A stretch of DNA of 64,000 nucleotides from Costus lasius (Eukaryota; Streptophyta; Magnoliopsida; Zingiberales; Costaceae): assembly GCA_027563935.2 (NCBI GenBank), contig JANVAS020000239.1, positions 1,674,001 through 1,738,000 on the forward strand, read 5' to 3'. How positions within the stretch are numbered: the stretch's first letter is position 1; every line of letters begins with the position of its first letter. A program made the translations under genes and the position numbers. This document shows positions 12,468 to 23,190 of the stretch, in pieces. A model generated the notes under the pieces. That model did not search any database. It was not told the DNA's origin and was given only the letters and a program-made list of their open reading frames with translations.

Positions 12468-13708
12468 GGAGGAACCCAATACTATGATCTAGAGGAGACT
12501 GCGAGAGACTCTGAGGCCACCCAATCAGATGATGATGAGTAGATGCTTTGTGAGTATTATCTTCCTTTATCTCTTTGCTATGCTATGATTTTCTATATCT
12601 TACCGTTGTTTCATAAGATGAAGGGAAGGATGATGCTTCCATGACTGCTGCCACTACTATTCTGTTTACCAAGCCTATTATTCTTATTCGACATGGTTGT
12701 ATGATGATGATGATATTGATTTTTTCGATGGGGTTGTATGATATTTTGATATTCTGATGAGATATTTTCGATATGGTTGTAGTATACATGATGATATATT
12801 TTTGTTAATTTGATATTATGATAATTGATGATGATGGTGAGTACACTCTTGATTTATAACTGTTGATAACTTCAATGATTGATGATCTCAAATTCATGAT
12901 TGAAAATATAACTCTAACATGTTAAATTTATTTCTTCAATACATATTTGTCTATTGAGATTTGACAGTGATTCATGCATAAAATTTTGGGTGGATGTATT
13001 ATTTGAGTAATAAAATTTAAAAGTAAAACTTCTCTTTTGAATAAAATGAGTATATTAGTATGATTTGTCAATTTAGATCAATTGATCAACCTAGTTGAAG
13101 CTTAGTCTATTTTTGCTATTTGTTGGGAAGAAGGAATCCAAGATCCATAAAAATAGTGAGAGACTCCCCTTGGCACTATGTAAAATTGATAGTGGTACCT
13201 AAGACATGGGTGGAAGTCTATGCATAAAAAAAATAATGTGTTATAAAAAGAATAAGACTCCTCTACTTGGCACTATGCAAAATTGATAGTGGTACCGAAG
13301 ATAAGAGTTGAAGTCAAAAATAAAAAGAGTGTATCTAAGTGGGTACATACATTCTTTACAAAAAAATAAAATAAAATACATAAAAAAGGGAAAAAATTAT
13401 GTGTGGAAAAAGATCTTGGAAACCTAATTGCTGTAAACAAAAGCATGATAGAGTTGAACTAAAAACTAGGTGAAATCATGAGATTGAAAATTCTATTTAT
13501 TATACAAGTTGCAAAGTTTTATTTGATTGAATTGCGGATCTAGAAGGTTTAGTTCTAAGGATGATATGTTTACTTGAAGTTTTGTAAAACAATTGATGAA
13601 ATTTTTCATTGATGGATTGTATTTTAGAAATTTATTGAGCATGGTTATTCTTTTAATCAAGTTTTGATTTTTGCTTGAGGACCAGCAAAGTTTGAACCTT
13701 ATATATTT
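12468..13708 (+). other. Athila 3' untranslated region
   Basis: AT-rich with no ORF. GAT-rich microsatellite-like stretches lie at 12685-12840. A degenerate direct repeat built on TTGGCACTATG and AAAATTGATAGTGGTACC occurs at about 13174 and 13270. Just before the LTR, TTTGCTTGAGGACCAGCAAAG (near 13669-13690) resembles the GAGGACAAGCAAAGG block that precedes the polypurine tract of Athila elements; the tract itself is degraded here. Confidence 0.6.
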
Positions 13709-14003
13709 TGATGACATCAAAATATATAGTATATTTTGTATCATTTTAGATATTTTTTTCATGCTAAATTGAGGATCTTTTACTTGTTTTTATGCTGAAT
13801 TCATCAAATATTGCAAAGTCTACTTCTATTTTACTTTTTCATGATTTTTATGTACTATTTTGAGGAATTTTTGAGCAAAATCAAAGACATAAAAGAGTTA
13901 CCATCATCAAGAGGAGATCACCTAGCAAATTTCATGCAAATCGCAGCAACTCACCAAAATACGGTAGTGTCGTATTCTATTTTACGGTACCGTATTTTCG
14001 TAC
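13709..14003 (+). mobile_element. Athila 3' LTR, part 1 (before copia A insertion)
   Basis: Begins TGATGACATCA, directly downstream of the degraded polypurine region, and continues at 23191 after the copia A element. Together the two parts give an LTR of about 1.8 kb starting TG and ending CA. The last five bases (13999-14003, CGTAC) are the target duplication. Confidence 0.7.
13999..14003 (+). repeat. Target-site duplication CGTAC, left copy
   Basis: Identical to 23186-23190. The pair flanks the copia A element exactly at its TGTTGG and CCCAACA ends. Confidence 0.95.
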
Positions 14004-15952
14004 TGTTGGTGTATATGCCCTAGGACCTAGTTTTGGTCAACTTATGTACTACTTGACACTGATATTTATATATCATTCTGGCATTGTCGTTATCAATGTT
14101 TGACTACACCTGCGATTGTGTACTTACATGATAATGTCCCTGGAGACAGATTGGATCTGTGCTCGAATTATAATCCCCAGTCGATGTACCTTAGTGGATA
14201 TGGGACAGCTATGGTACTTGTGAGACTGGTATGTGGGTTGGTTAGGCACGTGGTGCTAACGCAGACACATGGGTATATCATTGGGGATATACTGGATAGA
14301 CCCGCTATGAGGCTATGACTTGGTGTCATGAGTTATCCTCATAAGTGACAGGAGATGGATTGATCCCCTTGACTTGAGGTCATTAATCATTCTATATGGT
14401 TAGGGACTTGCTTTGATACAACCTAACACCTTGCCGTAGCTGGGAGGTCATAACGGTTGTTATCGAGCATGTCACGACCCATATGAGAAGATCAATGGAC
14501 AGACATAGGATTTGCCCCTTCCCTAAGGAAGTATGATATCCATGGAGCTCCTTTATGGTTCTATGACTGAGAGTGTATGGCCATACCCAGGTAAGAACCT
14601 GTTTTAGTCATAACCATGTGATTGGATGAAAACAAATGGTGACACACTTGTCCAATCGGATATCAGTACGGCAAAGAGACTGTAATGCATCTTTACCTAG
14701 TTGCGATGATGGGGATGTCGATGACGATATCCATTCCAACGACCTGGGTAGCAGCGATGCACTGCTAGGTGCCACTCACTGCTTGTGATGACCTTTGGTC
14801 AGCACTTCCAGCGTCAGAGGAACCTACCGGGTCGCACACCTTGATACTTGAGTTCTCGTATTGATCGGGAAGCCTTATGATCGAGTTATTGGATAACTCG
14901 GATCTAATTGGGAGATTTCATCAGCGCCAATGGGCCTGATGAGATGGAAGAATGTTATTGGAGCCAAACTTCATTTTTGGCAGGTTGACCCGTATTTGAC
15001 CATGGTTGGTCACATTTGGATTAGGGTTGCATTGGATTGGATCCAAGTGCTTAATCAACCTATGTAATGATGTTTGGGCTAGCTCATTATCCAATGAGGC
15101 CCAATAACAAGTTCTCATGAAGAGATGAGAGGCTAAAAGGGTATAATGGGGAGAAACATGAACCATTAGGCGCCTAGGGGCATAATGGGGTCATGTTGGC
15201 GCCTTTGCTTCATTATGGAAGTAAAGGGCGCCTCCCCCTCTCTTCCTAGGATGGAATGCATGCCTCTATGGCATTGCTTGAGGCGCAAGGCAAGGCCTTG
15301 GCGCACAAGGAAAGGCGTGGGAACAAAAGGTAAGGTTGAATGAGAATTATGGAAATGTCTTGGAGACTTTCCTTATCTCAAACCTCCTCATCCTAGCCCT
15401 ACACTTGTCATGATCCTAGCCATTACCCTAACCGCCTCTTGCCCTATAAATATGACCCTAGTCGCCCCCTCTTGTGAGAAATTAATCCTTGAAGGCGTGA
15501 ACACAAGGAGAGGGGCGAGTGCTTGGAGCAAGGGCGCATCTTCCATAACCGCAAGCCTCTTCCTCCTTTCCTCTTGGCACAAGGAGATCTAGGGCTTGGC
15601 GGCTTGGGAGGTTTTCCTTCTTCACTTGGCGCATCTTTTCTCTGAGTGGCGCAAGAGAAGTAAAACATCTCCCTAAGGCTTGGATCTTCTTCCCGAGGCT
15701 AGCACCGGGCGTGGAAGAAGAGAACTCAAGAGATCCGTGTGTGCGAGACTGCAGAGGGCGAACACTTGGGCGCCTTCATCGACATCGCTCTACATTGCTC
15801 TTAAGGTATTTCCTAACTCATCGTGTCGACTCCCTTGGATGCGATCTTCACTGGGTTTTTGGGACTGGCCTGTTTCGGGGACATTCTTCCGCTGCGAAAA
15901 ATGTATGTCCATAACTCTGAAAAATGTAAAATGTCCCCGGGGTTTCCCAACA
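14004..15952 (+). repeat. Copia A 5' LTR
   Basis: 1,949 bp, TGTTGGTG...CCCAACA. A TATA box, TATAAATA, lies at 15445-15452, about 510 bp before the LTR end. A CCCCGGGG palindrome at 15935-15942 is ten bases from the end. The small ORFs inside are not genes. Confidence 0.96.
15445..15452 (+). promoter_or_regulatory. TATA box of copia A 5' LTR
   Basis: TATAAATA in a GC-richer context (CTTGCCC upstream). Repeated at the same LTR offset at 22678-22685, and present as a variant in the minus-strand A LTR near 42175. Presumed start-site element for the genomic RNA. Confidence 0.6.
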
Positions 15953-15953
15953 G

Positions 15954-15965
15954 TGGTATCAGAGG
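15954..15965 (+). other. Primer-binding site (initiator tRNA-Met)
   Basis: TGGTATCAGAGG begins two bases after the LTR end; the match to initiator tRNA-Met is good for eleven bases. Confidence 0.9.
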
Positions 15966-17610
15966 GACTTGCAAGACTCGAACGATGTTTTATGCTTTTC
16001 TTCCATGCTCACATGCCATATCTCTATTTTCGTAAATAGCATGATGCATGGCAATCGATTTTTCTAAAAAGTAGAAAAATTAGGCTTTCTTGTTTTTATC
16101 ATCCTCTCAATCTCTTTTGGATATTTGGACTATTTTTCTTGTTTGATTTAAAGATCAAAGGCGCACGTAATTTTGTCAAGTAGGACGGGCATTGTGTCTT
16201 CGGACTGGCCAAGTCTCTTGATCTGACAAAATTGCCAGCCGAATGGATCTCTGAAATCATCATGAAAAATAAATCGCAATAAACCAAAAGACTTGTGAGA
16301 AGAAGATGAGAAAAAGAAACTGGTTTTGTGAAAAAGTAAAATTTTAGATTTTATGTTTTTCATGAGCATGTAGAATTGCATGAGTAAATACCTTGATTGT
16401 GCATGGTGTTGTGATCATTAGTCAAGCCCCCTCTCTTGCATGCCTGCGTTGTATCCTTGTGCGGCCTGCGTGCCATCTTTTTCATTATTTTTGTAAAAAT
16501 TAAGAAGAAGATCAAGGGCTAGGCGCATCCTTCTTGGACCTTGATGCTCGCATCTTGCTTGATGGCGCAAGCATGCATGGTGGCGCATGCAAGCAGGTGC
16601 TTGGTTGCTTGGTGGCGAAAAAGGTCTTGTCCCCTTGCATGGTGGCGCACCTTCCTTGGAGGAAGACCATGGCATTGGCCGAACCTATGGGGAACTTCGA
16701 AAGTATTCCTCTACGGTTTGAGAGCTAAACCATGAGAGAAGGACCTTGGAGCCAACCTTGAAGTTCAAGCTAGAGGTCGGCTAGGTTAGGTCTAGTTTTT
16801 GGGCTTGAGTTCTAGGACAAGAGTTGAACCTATTTCATGGCATGGATTGGTTCAATGTCTTGTATAGGATATGATCACATCATCCTTTACTGCTTTTATT
16901 ATCTGCAGAAGCATGCTTGAAATGTTTTACCGTTATGTTATCACTATAGGATTGCATGCCTGTAATGATAGACATAAGATAAAACTAAGATGATGAGACC
17001 TTAAACAAAAACCCTCAATTAAAATATCAAGTCTGGTAGCCTTCTAACGCGTAGCCCTCACTAAGCTATCGATCAGTGGAGTTGTGAATTGTTTCCCACC
17101 CTCGTGGGACACACCCACTTATCTTTAGAAAGTGCGTGGTGGCAATGGTTTCCCTAGTCCAGTTTTAACCTGGACGTGCCTTCGCAAGGAAACTCGTTGG
17201 CCCTGGGCATAACGGTTAGGAATGGACTTGACTAGAAGTTCACATGTGCTGGGCACATGGTGAAAGTCTAGAGGCATCGTTGAGAGATAAAGGTTTCATG
17301 TTGTATCCAGCCCTCGTTGGACATGAAATGCCCATACTGTCTCAACAAGGGGAGTTGCTTGGAGCAACCGGCCGGCGCGACCACCTTAGGAAGCATGGGT
17401 TACTTTGTGCATCTCATCCCACCCTCGTGGGATGCAAAGCCTCATGTGAAATAAGGATCCCATCTCACTAGGAAGTTTTAAACTTCCCGATTGACTTTGT
17501 GGGTTGTCAATTCGAATTTAAAATAGTGGGAGCCATGGTCATTTAAAACAAGTCCAGTTTAAATGATTTGAAGTAGTACTAATCTACTGTTTCTTGGTTG
17601 TTGTAGAACA
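15966..17610 (+). other. Copia A leader with three bulged hairpins
   Basis: No supportable ORF. Three hairpins with a common design lie within 530 nt of the gag start. H1 (17083-17113): TGTG/CACA outer stem and TCCCAC/GTGGGA inner stem. H2 (17294-17328): TTTCATG/CATGAAA and TCCA/TGGA with a TTGTA bulge. H3 (17403-17439): CTTTG/CAAAG and CATCCCAC/GTGGGATG. Presumed roles such as packaging, dimerisation or translation control are inference. Confidence 0.7.
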
Positions 17611-20600
17611 ATGGCTGTGAACAATGGCAGATGGTCACTGCGATCTACCCTGGAAAGGGATAAGTTGGTTGGATCCAACTTAAAGGATTGGTATATGAAT
17701 TTGAGAATTGTGCTCAAGCTAGAGAGGAAGCTATATGTCCTTGAGAAGCCAATTCCTGAGCCACTTCCATGCTTGGCCTCAGCGGCTGAGAGGGATGCTT
17801 ATGATAAGCATCAAGCTGATACTTTGGAGGTTGCACGATTGATGCTAACCAACATGTCGCCCGAGCTAAGAGGGCAATATGAATCTAAGAGTGCCTCTGA
17901 AATTATTTCTAATATAAGGCAGCTCTTTGATGCATTGGTTGAGCTCAACCCTCCTAAAGTAGACATTCAGTGTGTTAAGCCCAAAGGCTTAACTAATACA
18001 TCGAAAACAAAGATGGAAAGAGTCAGGAATAATAAGTGCTACTCGTGTGGAGGACCACCTCACATGATAAAGGACATAGTACGACTTCAGAATGAGAAGA
18101 AGAGAGGCAAGGCTTCGTCTTCATGCTCAGGTATTTATGTTACAGAAGTCAACCTTTCTACTTCTATGTCATGGGTATTGGATACCGCATGTGGAGCTCA
18201 TATTTGTACAAATATGCAGGGGCTCAAGAAAAGTAGATCGGTGCGGCCTGGAGAGATTGACCTACGCGTTGGAAACAGGGCACAGGTTGCTGCTGTTGCT
18301 GTAGGCGTTTTGACTCTCTCCTTGCCTTCTGGACTTCAATTAGAACTAGACAATTGCTTTTGTGTACCTTCGCTAACAAAGAACATTGTATCCATTCCTT
18401 GCTTAGCGAGGAAAGGATTTAAATTTGAAATAAATAAGAACTCCTGTTCTTTTTCATTTGCAAAAATGTTCTATGGGAAGGGTACTTTGTGCAATGGTCT
18501 ATATATCTTGGATATGGAAAGTTCTATGTGTAACATAAGCAATAAGAGGACCAAACTGAGTGGTTCAGTTGGTGCTTTCCTATGGCACTGTCGATTAGCC
18601 CATATAAACAAGAATCGCATCCAACAACTCCATGCAAATGGATTGTTAGATTCAAGTTCCTTGGAGGAATTTGATACTTGTGAACCTTGTTTATTAGGAA
18701 AAATGACAAAGGCGCCCTTCACCAAGATTGGTGAGAGGGCAGAAGGTTTATTGGATCTCATACATACTAATGTGTGTGGGCCCTTCAATAAACAAGCCAG
18801 AGGAGGGTACAGCTACTTCATTACCTTTACTGATGACTTCAGTAGATATGGTTATGTCTACTTAATGAGACATAAATCTGAATCCTTTGAGAAATTCAAG
18901 GAGTTCAAGAATGAAGTAGAGAACCAGCTTGGAAGATCCATTAAAGCTCTTCGATCAGATCGAGGTGGAGAATACCTGAGTGGTGAGTTCTTTGACTATC
19001 TGAGAGAGTGTGGGATCATATCCCAACTCACTCCTCCTGGAACACCTCAATGGAATGGTGTGTCTGAAAGGAGAAATCAAACTTTATTGGATATGGTTAG
19101 ATCGATGATGAGTCATGCAACTCTACCTTCATCATTCTGGGGGCATGCACTAGAAACAGCTTCTCTGATACTGAATAATGTTCCATCTAAGAGTATCTCC
19201 AAAATACCATACGAGGTATGGAGTGGAAGACGCCCTAATCTCACGTTTATCAGGATCTGGGGATGTGAGGCTTATGTCAAACGTCAGGATTCTAGCAAGC
19301 TAGAACCTAGATCTGATAAGTGTGTGTTTGTGGGGTATCCTAAGGAAACTAAAGGATACTACTTCTATGTCCCAACCGAGAACAAAGTTTTTGTTGCTCG
19401 GGGTGCTGTCTTTCTAGAGAAAGAATTTCTTATGAAAGAAGTTAGTGGGAGGAAGTTTGACTTGGATGAGGTCCAAGTGCAAGCACAAGACAAAGAGATG
19501 GAATCTGAGCCACCTGCACCGGTTGCTAGGCAACCTGAGGCTCAGACACAGGTCCCGGGTAGGTCTGGGAGAATTCGTCGTGCACCTGAAAGGTATGGGT
19601 CGCTACCGACCCAACACGATGGGATCTTCATCATTGAGGATGAACCTAGAACCTATGATGAGGCGGTCAGTGGACCGGACTCTGAGAAATGGCTTGACGC
19701 CATGAGATCTGAGATGGATTCCATGTCGGCTAACCAAGTCTGGGATTTGGTTGAGCTGCCTGATGGGGTAAAACCCATAGGGTGTAAATGGGTCTTCAAG
19801 AAGAAGACAGACATGGATGGCAAAATAGTTACCTATAAGGGTAGACTAGTGGCTAAAGGATTTAAACAAGTCCACGGGGTGGACTATGATGAAACCTTTT
19901 CGCCAGTTGCCATGATTAAATTCATTCGGATTCTGCTTGCTATAGCTGCATATCATGACTATGAGATATGGCAGATGGATGTGAAAACAGCGTTCCTTAA
20001 CGGGAAGCTGACTGGGGATGTGTATATGACACAACCTGATGGCTTCATCCATCCTGCAGAGGCTAATAAGGTCTGCAGGCTAAAGAGGTCCATCTATGGA
20101 TTAAAGCAAGCATCTCGAAGTTGGAATCTTCGATTTGATGAGGCCGTGAGAGATTATGGCTTTATCAAAAGCGAAGATGACGCCTGTGTATACAGAAAAT
20201 TCAGTGGGAGCTTGGTAATTTTTCTGGTCTTGTATGTTGATGACATACTGCTCATCGGAAACGACATCCCTAGTCTTCAAGCTGTGAAGAGATGGTTGGG
20301 GAAGTGTTTCGAGATGAAAGACTTAGGGGAGGCCGCCTATATTCTAGGCATGAGGATCTACCGGGATAGATCCAAGAGGCTCTTGGCCCTTAGTCAAAGT
20401 ACTTACATTGATAAGGTACTGGAGAAGTTCTACATGGAGCAATCCAAGAAAGGATACCTTCCAGTGAGACATGGCCTTACTCTCTCAAAGAGCCAGTGTC
20501 CTACAACACAGGCTGAGAGGGATGACATGAGTCGAATTCCTTATGCTTCGGCAGTAGGATCGATCATGTATGCAATGTTATGTACTAGACCAGATGTGGC

Positions 20601-21216
20601 ATATGCTGTGAGCATTACCAGCCGATACCAATCCAATCTAGGTCTACAGCACTGGGTGGCTGTGAAGAACATCCTAAAGTATCTGAGAAGAACTAAGGAT
20701 TTGTTCTTGGTCTATGGGGGACAGGAAGAGCTCAGTATGCAGGGCTATACTGACGCATCGTTCCAGTCTGACCCTGATGACTTTAGATCGCAGGCCGGCT
20801 ATGTGTTCAAGATAAATTGAGGCGTTGTATGTTGGAAAAGCTTCAAGCAATCCACCATAGCAGATTCTACAACCGAAGCTGAGTATGTGGCTACTTCTGA
20901 GGCAGCCAAGGAAGCTGTTTGGATAAGGAAGTTCTTATGTGATCTTCAAGTGGTACCTAGTGCAATGGATCCCATTGAACTCTACTGTGACAACAATGGA
21001 GCAATTGCACAAGCCAAGGAACCACGGTCTCATCAAAGATCCAAACACATACTCAGAAGATTTCACCTGATCAGAGAGATCATTGACAGAGGTGATGTCA
21101 AGATTAGCAGAGTAGACACAGAGAACAATCTGGCAGACCCATTGACCAAGGCTTTGGCGCAGCAGAAGCATGATGGTCACGCTAGAGATATGGGGTTGAG
21201 ATTCCTCAACTTCTAG
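17611..21216 (+). pseudogene. Copia A gag-pol polyprotein, defective
   Basis: ATG at 17611 follows the gag-start block seen in all copies (LRSTLERDKLVGSNLKDWY). Gag is internally deleted: after IRQLFDA about 100 residues present in the B copies are missing. Its zinc knuckle reads CYSCGGPPHMIKDI and lacks the last Cys. Then come protease (LDTACGAHIC, near residue 191), pre-integrase HxxH/CxxC (residues 326-360), integrase, reverse transcriptase with YVDD at residues 875-878, and RNase H. The first integrase Asp (HSDVCG in the intact B' copy) is Asn at residue 387 (codon 18769-18771). The second Asp (RSDRGGEY) and the Glu (VSERRN) are present. A TGA at 20818-20820 replaces a Gly codon (NGGVV in the B' copy); the same frame then runs to 21216 through TTEAEYVA and NLADPLTK. 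Most of the frame is otherwise intact, as expected for a young copy. Confidence 0.93.
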
Positions 21217-21221
21217 GTCTT

Positions 21222-21237
21222 AGTGCAAGTGGGAGAT
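21222..21237 (+). other. Polypurine tract of copia A
   Basis: AGTGCAAGTGGGAGAT immediately before the 3' LTR. The same string, reversed, marks the 3' LTR of the minus-strand elements at 37546 and 61248. It primes plus-strand DNA synthesis. Confidence 0.9.
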
Positions 21238-23185
21238 TGTTGGTGTATATGCCCTAGGACCTAGTTTTGGTCAACTTATGTACTACTTGACACTGATATT
21301 TATATATCATTCTGGCATTGTCGTTATCATTGTTTGACTACACCTGCGATTGTGTACTTACATGATAATGTCCCTGGAGACAGATTGGATCTGTGCTCGA
21401 ATTATAATCCCAAGTCGATGTACCTTAGTGGATATGGGACAGCTATGGTACTTGTGAGACTGGTATGTGGGCTGGTTAGGCACGTGGTGCTAACGCAGAC
21501 ACATGGGTATATCATTGGGGATATACTGGATAGACCCGCTATGCGGCTATGACTTGGTGTCATGAGTTATCCTCATAAGTGACAGGAGATGCATTGATCC
21601 CTTGACTTGAGGTCATTAATCATTCTATATGGTTAGGGACTTGCTTTGATACAACCTAACACCTTGCCGTAGCTGGGAGGTCATAACGGTTGTTATTGAG
21701 CATGTCACGACCCATATGAGAAGATCAATGGACAGACATAGGATTTGCCCCTTCCCTAAGGAAGTATGATATCCATGGAGCTCCTTTATGGTTCTATGAC
21801 TGAGAGTGTATGGCCATACCCAGGTAAGAACCTGTTTTAGTCATAGCCATTTGATTGGATGAAAACAAGTGGTGACACACTTGTCCAATCGGATATCAGT
21901 ACGGCAAAGAGACTGTAATGCATCTGTACCTAGTTGCGATGATGGGGATGTCGATGACGATATCCATTCCAACGACCTGGGTAGCAGCAATGCACTGCTA
22001 GGTGCCACTCACTGCTTGTGATGACCTTTTGTCAGCACTGCCAGCGTCAGAGGAACCTACAGGGTCGCACACCTTGATACTTGAGTTCTCATATTGATCG
22101 GGAAGCCTTATGATCGAGTTATTGGATAACTCGGATCTAATTGAGAGATTTCATCAGCGCCAATGGGCCTGATGAGATGGAAGAATGTTATTGGAGCCAA
22201 ACTTCAATTTTGGCAGGTTGACCCGTATTTGACCATGGTTGGTCACATTTGGATTAGGGTTGCATTGGATTGGATCCAAGTGCTTAATCAACCTATGCAA
22301 TGATGTTTGGGCTAGCTCATTATCCAATGAGGCCCAATAACAAGTTCTCATGAAGAGATGAGAGGCTAAAAGGGTACAATGGGGAGAAACATGAACCATT
22401 AGGCGCCTAGGGGCATAATGGGGTCATGTTGGCGCCTTTGCTTCATTATGGAAGTAAAGGGTGCCTCCCCCTCTCTTCCTAGGATGGAATGCATGCCTCT
22501 ATGGTATTGCTTGAGGCGCAAGGCAAGGCCTTGGCGCACAAGGAAAGGCGTGGGAACAAAAGGTAAGGTTGAATGAGAATTATGGAAATGTCTTGGAGAC
22601 TTTCCTTATCTCAAACCTCCTCATCCTAGCCCTACACTTGTCATGATCCTAGCCATTACCCTAACCGCCTCTTGCCCTATAAATATGACCCTAGTCGCCC
22701 CCTCTTGTGAGAAATTAATCCTTGAAGGCGTGAACACAAGGAGAGGGGCGAGTGCTTGGAGCAAGGGCGCATCTTCCATAACCGCAAGCCTCTTCCTCCT
22801 TTCCTCTTGGCGCAAGGAGATCTAGGTCTTGGCGGCTTGGGCGGTTTTCCTTCTTCACTTGGCGCATCTTTTCTCTGAGTGGCGCAAGAGAAGTAAAACA
22901 TCTCCCTAAGGCTTGGATCTTCTTCCCGAGGCTAGCACCAGGCATGGAAGAAGAGAACTCAAGAGATCCGTGTGTGCGAGACTGCAGAGGGCGAACACTT
23001 GGGCGCCTTCATCGACATCGCTCTACATTGCTCTTAAGGTATTTCCTAACTCATCGTGTCGACTCCCTTGCATGCGATCTTCACTGGGTTTTTGGGACTG
23101 GCCTGTTTCGGGGACATTCTTCCGCTGCGAAAAATGTATGTCCATAACTCTGAAAATTGTAAAATGTCCCCGGGGTTTCCCAACA
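21238..23185 (+). repeat. Copia A 3' LTR
   Basis: 1,948 bp, pairs with 14004-15952. TATA box at 22678-22685 and CCCCGGGG at 23168-23175. Confidence 0.96.
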
Positions 23186-23190
23186 CGTAC
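23186..23190 (+). repeat. Target-site duplication CGTAC, right copy
   Basis: Partner of 13999-14003. Confidence 0.95.

Larger units (their letters stand above)
14004..23185 (+). mobile_element. Complete Ty1/copia (Angela-like) element, family A
   Basis: A structurally complete 9,182-bp element: 5' LTR, initiator-Met primer-binding site, 1.66-kb leader, gag-pol, polypurine tract and 3' LTR, with CGTAC target duplications. By eye its LTRs differ at about thirty positions in 1.95 kb, so the insertion is fairly recent. It is not autonomous: gag carries an internal deletion, the integrase lacks its first catalytic Asp, and RNase H contains a stop codon. It sits in the 3' LTR of the Athila derivative. 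Confidence 0.97.

Noticed and set aside
13171..13310. CRISPR-like or satellite repeat
   Set aside because: Only two diverged copies in the Athila 3' region; a simple local duplication.
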